The notes beneath the pieces are model-generated. The model was given only the letters and a program-made list of their open reading frames with translations. It was not told where the DNA came from and did not search any database. 64,000 nucleotides of DNA from Lysinibacillus cavernae (GTDB taxonomy: Bacteria > Bacillota > Bacilli > Bacillales_A > Planococcaceae): NCBI RefSeq assembly GCF_009724685.1, contig NZ_WMEF01000009.1, forward strand, positions 124,001 through 188,000. Reading direction: 5' to 3'. The position numbers and the translations under genes are program-made. This document shows, one piece after another, positions 1-6,298 of this stretch (position 1 is its first letter; each line of letters opens with the position of its first letter).

Positions 1-1008
1 ATTAAATATCTTGTCATGTTCCTTACCTTATTTCTACTAATGGCACTTCTTTTTCCAACATGGACATCCTCTTTAAAAAAGACTAACAGCATTAGTACTT
101 TAGAACAGGTAGAAATCAATGGCAGTGACCATGAAATAATGATACGTGGGCATAACAAAGATAATCCCGTTATCATTTTTGTACATGGTGGACCTGGTTG
201 CTCTGAAATACCTTACGCTAAAAAATATCAAGATTTATTAGAAACTGAATTTACAGTAGTCAATTATGATCAACGAGCTAGTGGGAAATCCTATCATTTT
301 TTTGAAGACTATTCTAATCTTTCGTCTGACTTGCTGGTGAAGGATTTATTAGCACTGACTAATTATATAGCCAAACGTCTAGACAAAGAAAAAGTTATCT
401 TAATTGGCCACTCCTATGGTACTTATATCGCCACACAAGCTGCAGCTAAGGCTCCTGAAAAGTACGAAGCTTATATCGGTATTGGTCAAATGAGTAATAC
501 CATTGAAAGTGAAATCGATAGTTTACATTACACCATCAACCAAGCTCAACTAAAAGGCAACACAGACGATGTTTTACATTTACAAAAGTTAACTGAAGAA
601 ATTAACAGTGGTAAGACATTTACACCCCGAAATTACGTAAACAAATATGGTGGGGCTTCAAGACTCATTGATAATCCGGATGGAAACATGTTAGGGATGT
701 TTTTCAGTACGGAGTATAATTTATTAGATATTATCCGCTATAACTATGGTTTATCATTCTCTCAAAATACATTATTAAATGAGGTAATGCAGCACCCACT
801 CCCTACTAAGGTCATTAAACTTGAATTGCCCTTCTATTTTGTAATGGGTGACTATGACTATCAAACATCATCCAAGGCAGCAAAGACATACTTTGATCAA
901 ATTAATGCGAAAAAAAAGGAATTTATAGCTTATGAACAATCCGCACACTACCCTCAATTTGAAGAAAAGGATAGATTTTTTGAATGGATGCGTGCGACCT
1001 TTAAATAA
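1..1008 (+). CDS. alpha/beta hydrolase, proline iminopeptidase-like (5' end cut by window edge)
   Basis: Serine hydrolase of the alpha/beta fold, resembling the proline iminopeptidase (S33) group; substrate unknown. The reading frame is open to base 1, so the true start probably lies outside; the first visible ATG is at 16. Counting from that ATG, residues 1-20 form a hydrophobic segment (signal peptide or membrane anchor). The oxyanion-region motif HGGPG is at 57-61, the nucleophile elbow GHSYG at 131-135 (Ser133), and a plausible acid Asp279 (MGDYD) and base His311 (SAHYP) complete the triad. The length of about 330 residues fits the family. It is followed by its own hairpin terminator and appears monocistronic within the window. 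The fold is well supported; the peptidase label is a family inference. Confidence 0.8.
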   Translation: MKYLVMFLTLFLLMALLFPTWTSSLKKTNSISTLEQVEINGSDHEIMIRGHNKDNPVIIFVHGGPGCSEIPYAKKYQDLLETEFTVVNYDQRASGKSYHFFEDYSNLSSDLLVKDLLALTNYIAKRLDKEKVILIGHSYGTYIATQAAAKAPEKYEAYIGIGQMSNTIESEIDSLHYTINQAQLKGNTDDVLHLQKLTEEINSGKTFTPRNYVNKYGGASRLIDNPDGNMLGMFFSTEYNLLDIIRYNYGLSFSQNTLLNEVMQHPLPTKVIKLELPFYFVMGDYDYQTSSKAAKTYFDQINAKKKEFIAYEQSAHYPQFEEKDRFFEWMRATFK

Positions 1009-1025
1009 GTAAATCTTCATATTGA

Positions 1026-1063
1026 AAAGAGCATGTTTGATGACTTGTCATTACATGCTCTTT
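1026..1063 (+). terminator. hairpin terminator after the alpha/beta hydrolase
   Basis: A 10-bp perfect stem (AAAGAGCATG at 1026-1035 with CATGCTCTTT at 1054-1063) starts 18 bases after the stop codon. The T tract after it is short, so termination strength is uncertain. Confidence 0.6.
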
Positions 1064-1106
1064 CCACATTTCTTAGACACCGTACTCGTTTTCTCCCCCT
1101 ATTAAT

Positions 1107-1261
1107 ATGACAAAGATTGAAGAAACTTACCTAACAGCGGCTGAGCATAAACAACTTAACTTATTAACAAAGAAAATAAGGAAAAGCCGTTATCCGTCTA
1201 TCAAATATTGGGGCAAATTTGCTATCTAGAAGGACAATTGCTAAATAACGCGACGAATTAA
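1107..1261 (+). pseudogene. possible decayed coding fragment, unidentified
   Basis: An ATG at 1107 opens a frame (MTKIEETYLTAAEHKQ...) that stops at a TAG near 1229. A second frame continues coding-like sequence (residues YQILGQICYLEGQLL) to a stop at 1259-1261. Together they read like a helical protein fragment broken by a frameshift, with further unassignable AT-rich sequence up to the MarR gene. No family was recognised, no ribosome binding site is evident, and the stretch could simply be non-coding. It is the only content seen in the 362-base gap between the two neighbouring genes apart from the terminator. Confidence 0.25.
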
Positions 1262-1370
1262 ATATTCCCTCTTCACATAACGTAAAGAATTATAAAATCA
1301 TTTCTTCTTGGAAAGATTTATTTACTTGCTATATAATTCAATTATTAAATATTTTAACGGGTGTGATTAA

Positions 1371-1778
1371 ATGGTAGAAAACCTACACAATGTAGAAATC
1401 ATTATGAAAGAAATGCTGGAAATACAGCAAAAGTCAAAAATGTTTGTTGAGCTTTTATCAGAAGGGGAAGCGTTAACACAAAACCAGTTAATTCTACTTC
1501 TTCAACTAAAAATAAATAACGGTATGAAGGCAACAGAAATTGCTGATTTCTTTAGCGTAACGCCTGGGGCTGTGACTTCCATGTGCGATAAACTGGAAAA
1601 GTTAGAGCTGATACAACGAATGAGAGAAAATAATGATCGTCGTGTGGTCAAAATGGCTTTAACAAATACGGGTGACAAGAAGGTCCAAGAAATCTTTTTA
1701 AAGTTTTCTCAGGATAAACTCACAGACATGTCCAATATCTTACGCGAGGTAAATCAATTAATGAATAAAATTTTTTAG
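1371..1778 (+). CDS. MarR family transcriptional regulator
   Basis: A 135-residue DNA-binding repressor-type protein. Helical dimerisation segments at both ends flank a winged helix-turn-helix at about residues 44-95, with the recognition-helix region TPGAVTSMCDKLEKLELI and the wing RMRENNDRRVVKMALT. These are typical of MarR proteins, whose usual length is 135-160 residues. The Shine-Dalgarno is weak (GGGTG, 8 bases upstream of the ATG). A strong terminator overlaps its stop codon. The gene immediately downstream has a promoter overlapped by a long palindrome, so that gene is the most likely target, though this is inferred from position. The ligand is unknown. Confidence 0.85.
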   Translation: MVENLHNVEIIMKEMLEIQQKSKMFVELLSEGEALTQNQLILLLQLKINNGMKATEIADFFSVTPGAVTSMCDKLEKLELIQRMRENNDRRVVKMALTNTGDKKVQEIFLKFSQDKLTDMSNILREVNQLMNKIF

Positions 1779-1807
1779 GATTTCAACAACATTGAAATCC
1801 TTTTTTT
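1778..1807 (+). terminator. rho-independent terminator of the MarR gene
   Basis: Stem GGATTTCAA (1778-1786) and TTGAAATCC (1792-1800) with a 5-base loop, followed by seven T residues (1801-1807). The stem begins at the last base of the MarR stop codon. Confidence 0.9.
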
Positions 1808-1835
1808 ATTGTTCAACTTTAGGTATTCTTGGTTC

Positions 1836-1904
1836 TTGACAAATGGAAGTTACATATACTTTAATTAATATATATTTTAGTTATTAAAATATATATTAAT
1901 TAAA
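1836..1904 (+). promoter_or_regulatory. promoter with overlapping 20-bp perfect palindrome (probable MarR operator)
   Basis: TTGACA at 1836-1841 and TTTAAT at 1860-1865, 18 bases apart, form a sigma-A-like promoter for the bactofilin-like gene. Starting on the -10 element, an exact 20-base inverted repeat spans 1860-1879 and 1885-1904 around the loop GTTAT. It is all A/T and lies about 20 bases before the start codon. Its overlap with the promoter and its place beside a MarR gene suggest that it is the operator. Because the arms are entirely AT, a purely structural role is also possible. Confidence 0.6.
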
Positions 1905-1923
1905 TAAACTGAGGTGACTTTTT

Positions 1924-2583
1924 ATGTTTCAAAAACTTCGTACTTTAACACTAACGAATGGCAGTATTAAAAATCTGGATGCCGAATATGAGCAATTAAA
2001 TATTCGAGGAGCTGTATCTATACACCAAGAAGTACATTTAAAAAAAGTATCCACTCATGGCCATAGCTCCTTTTACTTTCCTGTTACCACACAGACATTT
2101 AACAGCACAGGTTCATGTACTTTAAAGGATTATTGTGAAATGGATGAACTGACAAACGCAGGGAATTTAAAAATACGAACTGGTCGTGTCCGTAAGATCC
2201 ACAGTACGGGAAAATTGGTGGTTGAAGAAAAAATGCAGTGCCAACTATTCGAAGCAATTGGAATAGTAAAGGCTGTAGAAATTCAGGCAACGGATGTTCA
2301 TTTAAAATTGTCAGGGGAAAGTGAAATAGGCAGGTTAATGGCTGAGACTATTTTAATAGAAAAAGATAAAGTTACGCTTCTTCCTTTATTTAAGAAAAAA
2401 TTAAGTTGTCAAACCATAAACGGGAGACACTTACAACTCTCTTATACAAAAGCAGAGGTTGTTGACGGTGAAGTTGTCGTTGTGGGAGAAAATTGTCAGA
2501 TTGAGACACTTTACTATTCTGATGAATATACTATTGCTCCTACCGCAAAGGTACATCATGTTATACGGAGGGAAAAGGAATGA
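1924..2583 (+). CDS. bactofilin-like / polymer-forming cytoskeletal family protein
   Basis: A 219-residue protein built of short repeated beta-strand segments with regularly spaced glycines and hydrophobics (for example LNIRGAVSIHQEVHLKKV and LTNAGNLKIRTGRV). This is the pattern of the right-handed beta-helix of bactofilins and the related Bacillus proteins YhbE/YhbF. No signal peptide or catalytic motif is seen. The start is supported by GAGGTG ten bases upstream. It overlaps the next gene by four bases (ATGA), so the small membrane protein downstream is almost certainly co-translated and may anchor it. Probably controlled by the palindrome upstream. The fold assignment is by pattern, not by a searched match. 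Confidence 0.6.
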   Translation: MFQKLRTLTLTNGSIKNLDAEYEQLNIRGAVSIHQEVHLKKVSTHGHSSFYFPVTTQTFNSTGSCTLKDYCEMDELTNAGNLKIRTGRVRKIHSTGKLVVEEKMQCQLFEAIGIVKAVEIQATDVHLKLSGESEIGRLMAETILIEKDKVTLLPLFKKKLSCQTINGRHLQLSYTKAEVVDGEVVVVGENCQIETLYYSDEYTIAPTAKVHHVIRREKE

Positions 2584-2861
2584 CATTCCTAAAATTGCTA
2601 CAAGCTTTTTTCTGCTCATTGGCTCTTGTTGTATTGTCTGTTCTTTACGCTGGCTTACTCCTGAGCGCCGTTTTATCAATACTAGCTGGCTTTTTACGGA
2701 CATTCGGACTGGACCAAATTAAAATGGGCATCTGGTATGGTGTAGAACTCCCCGTTATATTCAGCATTCCTCTAGCATTACTAGTAGCTGTCCTACTGTT
2801 CTATTGTGCCGCATATGTCAAACACTCTATTGCATTCTGCTTATCAAAGATTCGAGTTTAG
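2580..2861 (+). CDS. small membrane protein, two or three transmembrane helices
   Basis: A 93-residue hydrophobic protein, translationally coupled to the bactofilin-like gene through an ATGA overlap. Hydrophobic segments lie at about residues 5-40 (possibly two closely spaced helices) and 53-80, with a basic C-terminus (LSKIRV). No family was recognised. By context it could tether the upstream polymer-forming protein to the membrane; this is inference from the operon arrangement only. A strong terminator follows. Confidence 0.65.
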   Translation: MTFLKLLQAFFCSLALVVLSVLYAGLLLSAVLSILAGFLRTFGLDQIKMGIWYGVELPVIFSIPLALLVAVLLFYCAAYVKHSIAFCLSKIRV

Positions 2862-2871
2862 AACAATAAAA

Positions 2872-2904
2872 AAAGCGTTAAAGATATTAATACTTTAACG
2901 CTTT
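2872..2904 (+). terminator. terminator of the bactofilin-like operon
   Basis: A 12-bp stem (2872-2883 with 2893-2904, AAAGCGTTAAAG/CTTTAACGCTTT) lies just after the membrane-protein stop. The arms start with A and end with T tracts, so it could act in both directions. Confidence 0.8.
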
Positions 2905-3072
2905 AAGATTTGGTTTACTATATTCCATCTATGACTAACACCTATATTACCCGTATAGATATATATTGCAATCTCTGATATTTCATGAAATGTCCCAATG
3001 TCTTGTAGCTTAATCATTTAAATAAATATTGTAACTACAAAATTTCCCAGGAAAAGATGTTCATAAATTAAA

Positions 3073-3106
3073 AAGAGCTCTCAACCTAAATAGATTGAGA
3101 GCTCTT
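3073..3106 (-). terminator. terminator of mqo
   Basis: A perfect 12-bp stem (AAGAGCTCTCAA at 3073-3084 with TTGAGAGCTCTT at 3095-3106) lies 26 bases beyond the mqo stop on the minus strand, with T residues following on that strand. Bases 2905-3072 hold nothing recognisable. Confidence 0.8.
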
Positions 3107-3131
3107 CCTTAAAAAACTACATTATTTACCT

Positions 3132-4613
3132 TTATTTTAAACCAAGTGCCTTATCTGTTGTTGCATTAATTTCTTTTAAAAGCTCTGGGTTTTCTGCTAA
3201 CGATAAACCGTAAGATGGTATCATTTCTTTAATTTTTGTTTCCCACTCATTGATATGTTGAGGGAAACATTTATTAAGAACTTCAAGCATTACATGTACA
3301 GCAGTAGATGCACCTGGTGAAGCTCCAAGTAAAGCTGCAATCGATCCATCAGAAGCGCTTACAACCTCTGTACCAAATTGAAGTGTTCCTTTACCGCCAG
3401 CTTCTGTATCTTTAATTACTTGTACACGTTGACCAGCTACGATAATATCCCAATCATCGCTATTCGCATTTGGAATGAAATCACGTAACTCTTCCATACG
3501 TTGCTCTTTTGAAAGCATTAGTTGTTGGATAAGATATTTCGTTAATCCCATCTCTTTAACGCCTGCCGCTAATAATGTTGTGATATTATGCGGTTTTACA
3601 GAAGCAAATAGATCCATATTTGAACCTGTTTTTAAGAACTTCGGAGAGAAACCTGCGAAAGGTCCAAATAGTAATGATTTTTTATTATCAATATAACGAG
3701 TATCAAGATGCGGAACTGACATTGGTGGGGCACCAACTTTTGCTTTTCCGTATACTTTTGCATGATGCTGTTCAGCCACTTCTGGTTTATTACATGCTAA
3801 GAATAAACCGCTAATTGGGAATCCACCAATATGCTTTCCTTCAGGAATACCTGATTTTTGTAGCAATTCTAGGCTTCCTCCACCAGCTCCAAGGAAGACA
3901 AATTTTGCTGAATGATACTCCATTTTACAGCCGTCTAAATCATGTACATGTACTTCCCATGAACCATCACTAGCTTGTTTTAAACTTTCAACACTATGGT
4001 TGTAGTTAACATCCACATCTTTTGCTTTTAAGTGGTCAATTAACATACGAGTTAAAGCACCAAAGTTAACATCTGTACCAGTGTCAATTTTCGTTGCAGC
4101 AATGTCTTCATCTTCTGGACGGTTCTCCATAATAAGTGGAATCCATTTTTTTAGTGTTTCAGAGTCATTTGAGAATTCCATTCCTTCAAATAAAGGATTT
4201 TTTATCATCGTTTCATGACGTTTTTTTAGAAACTCAACATTTTCTTTCCCTTGTACTAAACTCATATGTGGTAAAGGCATAATGAAGTCTTGTGGATTAT
4301 TGATCAGCTTATTGTTTACAAGATACGACCAAAATTGTCTTGAAACATGGAACTGTTCATTAACATTAATCGCTTTTTTGATATCGATTGATCCGTCTTT
4401 TTTCTCTGAAGTGTAGTTCAGCTCACATAGTGCAGCATGTCCAGTTCCAGCATTGTTCAATTCGTGAGAACTTTCTTCGCCTGCTTTCTCAAGCTTTTCA
4501 AACACTGTAATTTTCCAATCTGGTGCTAATTCTTTAAGTAATGTTCCCAAAGTTGCACTCATGATTCCGGCACCAATTAAGATAACATCTGATTTAATTT
4601 GTCTGTTACTCAT
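3132..4613 (-). CDS. mqo: malate:quinone oxidoreductase
   Basis: An FAD-dependent peripheral membrane enzyme that oxidises malate to oxaloacetate and passes the electrons to the quinone pool, bypassing soluble malate dehydrogenase. The 493-residue length matches the family. The N-terminal dinucleotide-binding loop [10 protein letters not shown] is at about 11-20. Other family-typical stretches are [36 protein letters not shown] and, near the C-terminus, [20 protein letters not shown] and [10 protein letters not shown]. The start is backed by AAGGAAGG eight bases upstream. It stands alone between its own terminator and a structured 5' leader, suggesting regulation at the RNA level. Confidence 0.95.
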   Translation of the reverse strand: MSNRQIKSDVILIGAGIMSATLGTLLKELAPDWKITVFEKLEKAGEESSHELNNAGTGHAALCELNYTSEKKDGSIDIKKAINVNEQFHVSRQFWSYLVNNKLINNPQDFIMPLPHMSLVQGKENVEFLKKRHETMIKNPLFEGMEFSNDSETLKKWIPLIMENRPEDEDIAATKIDTGTDVNFGALTRMLIDHLKAKDVDVNYNHSVESLKQASDGSWEVHVHDLDGCKMEYHSAKFVFLGAGGGSLELLQKSGIPEGKHIGGFPISGLFLACNKPEVAEQHHAKVYGKAKVGAPPMSVPHLDTRYIDNKKSLLFGPFAGFSPKFLKTGSNMDLFASVKPHNITTLLAAGVKEMGLTKYLIQQLMLSKEQRMEELRDFIPNANSDDWDIIVAGQRVQVIKDTEAGGKGTLQFGTEVVSASDGSIAALLGASPGASTAVHVMLEVLNKCFPQHINEWETKIKEMIPSYGLSLAENPELLKEINATTDKALGLK

Positions 4614-4641
4614 TTTTACCTTCCTTATATATTAAGATTTG

Positions 4642-4714
4642 CAGAAAGGATGTAAGCACTCCCGCTTTAGAAGTACTGTAAGCCATGGACCAACCTCGGA
4701 GCACACCATTTCTG
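4642..4714 (-). ncRNA. structured 5' leader RNA upstream of mqo, class unknown
   Basis: On the minus strand, about 28 bases before the mqo start, the bases complementary to 4702-4714 (CAGAAATGGTGTG) pair with those of 4642-4654 (TACATCCTTTCTG). They form 6 bp, one mismatch, then 6 more bp including G-U pairs. Inside this closing helix AGTACT and AGTGCT can form a second 6-bp stem around TCTAAAGCGGG, and CCATGG lies in the left half. Such a compact 73-base fold with a closing helix near the ribosome binding site is what a riboswitch or protein-binding leader looks like. I could not match it to a known class. The rest of the gap (4715-4995) is AT-rich and shows nothing certain. Confidence 0.45.
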
Positions 4715-4995
4715 TATCAATTATTACCTTATTGCAGTTTATCACAATTAGTTCAAGATTAAAATATCAACTATTTATATGAGAGTTATCAGCTTTTTTC
4801 GAGCCTTTCTATTCATAATTCAAGAAAAAAACTCACTTTTTATTCTAGATAAAACTAGGATTTTTTAAGCTTTATGGAATAATCGGCCTAAAAATGGTTG
4901 ACATTTTCATAAAAAATAGATTCTTTTTTATTATTATACTTATATAATAACATGGAATAGGGTGCCCGTCTTGTTTCTAGACTAGCTCACATTCC

Positions 4996-5769
4996 TCAAG
5001 ATGAACTATCGATTGGGCTTTGTATATGCCAGCCATCTATATGAAAACCACCCATTTGTATTAGCACATAATCGACTAATGTTTCATATAACGCCATCCT
5101 CTGCTGTGCATTTTCTTCCTGTATGGCATGGACAAACACGTTTTTAAAAGAATCATCTGGAAATGCTCGTTTACTATATTTTTGAAGGTAGTTTGAATCT
5201 TCAAGATAGGCATAAATTTGATAAGAGGGTATCCTTTCTAAATTCAAAAAATGACAGTACTCCATAAACAAATTTGCTAATGCGTTATGATAGGCAAAGG
5301 TAAAGTCTTTTCTTTCTTGTTCATAACAATCCTTTAAGTTATCTAGTGCATCCCATAAACTATATTTTTTTATTTCAAGAAGCGTATTATTTATTGCTTT
5401 ATAATTTTTACCTAACCATTCATTAGCCTCTAATTTTAATACATTTATTATTCCAGTATAATCAAATAAGATTCTACCTGTTTTAAATTGCACCATAGAC
5501 ATAGTCCTACGTTCGTTAAAATCATCTTGGTAGTACCTTCGAATTTGACCTGGTGGATTCGCAAAGTATTCAATTAAAAAGCCATTAATCACATGATTGC
5601 CTCTTTCTCTCCACTCTACATGGTCTGCCAAAATAATATGAACATCGATATCAGAGTGCTTTGAGGGATTTCCAGTAACGTAACTCCCACAAACTAGAGC
5701 CCCTATGACATCCTCTCTGCCTTGCCAATCTTTCAAGAATGTTTCAAGTGCTTTCATCCATTGATCCAT
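4996..5769 (-). CDS. nucleotidyltransferase-domain protein
   Basis: A 257-residue protein of the DNA polymerase beta-like nucleotidyltransferase superfamily. The signature GSYVTG (28-33) is followed by Asp40 and Asp42 (SDIDVHI), the metal-binding acidic pair, so it should transfer a nucleotide to an unknown acceptor. The rest is helical, as in aminoglycoside-adenylyltransferase-like enzymes (for example NLKDCYEQERKDFTFAYHNA), but resistance is not implied. The start has AAGGAAG about 11 bases upstream. It stands alone between two intergenic stretches. A strong orphan hairpin lies about 50 bases upstream of the start and could attenuate its transcription. Confidence 0.75.
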   Translation of the reverse strand: MDQWMKALETFLKDWQGREDVIGALVCGSYVTGNPSKHSDIDVHIILADHVEWRERGNHVINGFLIEYFANPPGQIRRYYQDDFNERRTMSMVQFKTGRILFDYTGIINVLKLEANEWLGKNYKAINNTLLEIKKYSLWDALDNLKDCYEQERKDFTFAYHNALANLFMEYCHFLNLERIPSYQIYAYLEDSNYLQKYSKRAFPDDSFKNVFVHAIQEENAQQRMALYETLVDYVLIQMGGFHIDGWHIQSPIDSSS

Positions 5770-5820
5770 TATACTTTCACTTCCTTCTTTACGATGAAAT
5801 TTTTCCTATAATACCATTGA

Positions 5821-5859
5821 AAAACAGAAAACTTATAGTGACAATAAGTTTTCTGTTTT
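5821..5859. terminator. orphan bidirectional terminator-like hairpin
   Basis: A 16-bp perfect stem (5821-5836 with 5844-5859) around the 7-base loop AGTGACA, T-rich on both strands. No gene ends here on either strand: the nucleotidyltransferase begins at 5769 reading left, and the next right-reading gene starts at 6228. It is either an attenuator in the nucleotidyltransferase leader or left over from a lost gene. Confidence 0.65.
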
Positions 5860-5893
5860 ACTTTTTCACTTCTTTATTTAATTACTTTAATTA

Positions 5894-5947
5894 TATGGAA
5901 TCATTGCTTTGTTTTAACTTCACCATTAAAACAAAGACGGCTTAAAC
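5894..5947 (+). repeat. left copy of a 54-bp direct repeat flanking the SLH adhesin block
   Basis: The sequence aligns without gaps to 10347-10400 with 6 differences in 54. In the right copy these bases are the last codons, stop and terminator start of a 163-residue gene. Here the same frame reads YGIIALF-stop with no gene body before it. So this copy is the stump of a lost paralogue or a duplication junction. Confidence 0.7.
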
Positions 5948-6166
5948 TATCGTCTGAGCCATTCAATATGGTAAACAAAAAACAGGAATAAACTAAAATT
6001 ATATATATCCCTCTTCTCTTTTTGAGCCCACATAAACAAGCTGTGTTGTTCTACACAATGAAACTTTTAAAAGTACGTGAAAAGTAACATATCATTTACG
6101 GAATCAGAAAAAGCAATTTTGAAACCCAATCCTCTTAACTTTTTTTCCATAATAGAAGTGTCTATC

Positions 6167-6200
6167 AGTTCAGTACAATCCATATCGATTGTATTGAACT
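6167..6200 (+). promoter_or_regulatory. hairpin upstream of the SLH adhesin leader
   Basis: AGTTCAGTACAATC (6167-6180) pairs with GATTGTATTGAACT (6187-6200), 14 bp with one G-U, around a 6-base loop. It ends 10 bases before the ribosome binding site AAAGGAG of the leader reading frame. No T tract follows, so it is not a simple terminator; an operator or an RNA-stability element is more likely. Bases 5948-6166 show no gene. Confidence 0.45.
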
Positions 6201-6227
6201 TTACTAAGTTTTGAAAGGAGCTAATTT

Positions 6228-6293
6228 ATGCAATTATTTGGATTGATTGGCTGTATTTCATTTTATCTAGAAAATAAGCAAGGAGAGGAGTAA
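6228..6293 (+). CDS. 21-residue leader reading frame before the SLH adhesin
   Basis: ATG at 6228 with a good ribosome binding site (GAAAGGAG, 7 bases upstream) encodes MQLFGLIGCISFYLENKQGE followed by E and a stop at 6291-6293. The last codons contain the adhesin's ribosome binding site (GGAGAGGAG), and only 5 bases separate this stop from the adhesin ATG. Translation of this frame would therefore pass over the adhesin start region. It could be a regulatory leader peptide or chance; no family was recognised. Confidence 0.4.
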   Translation: MQLFGLIGCISFYLENKQGEE

Positions 6294-6298
6294 AGGGA

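Noticed and set aside
4642-4714. M-box (magnesium) riboswitch before mqo
   Set aside because: Only a short central stretch looks alike; the element is under half the M-box length and lacks its multi-helix core.
4890-4960. Right-reading promoter (TTGACA with several TATAAT-like sequences) at about 4897
   Set aside because: Spacing is wrong (about 25 bases) and no right-reading gene follows; AT-rich background explains the matches.
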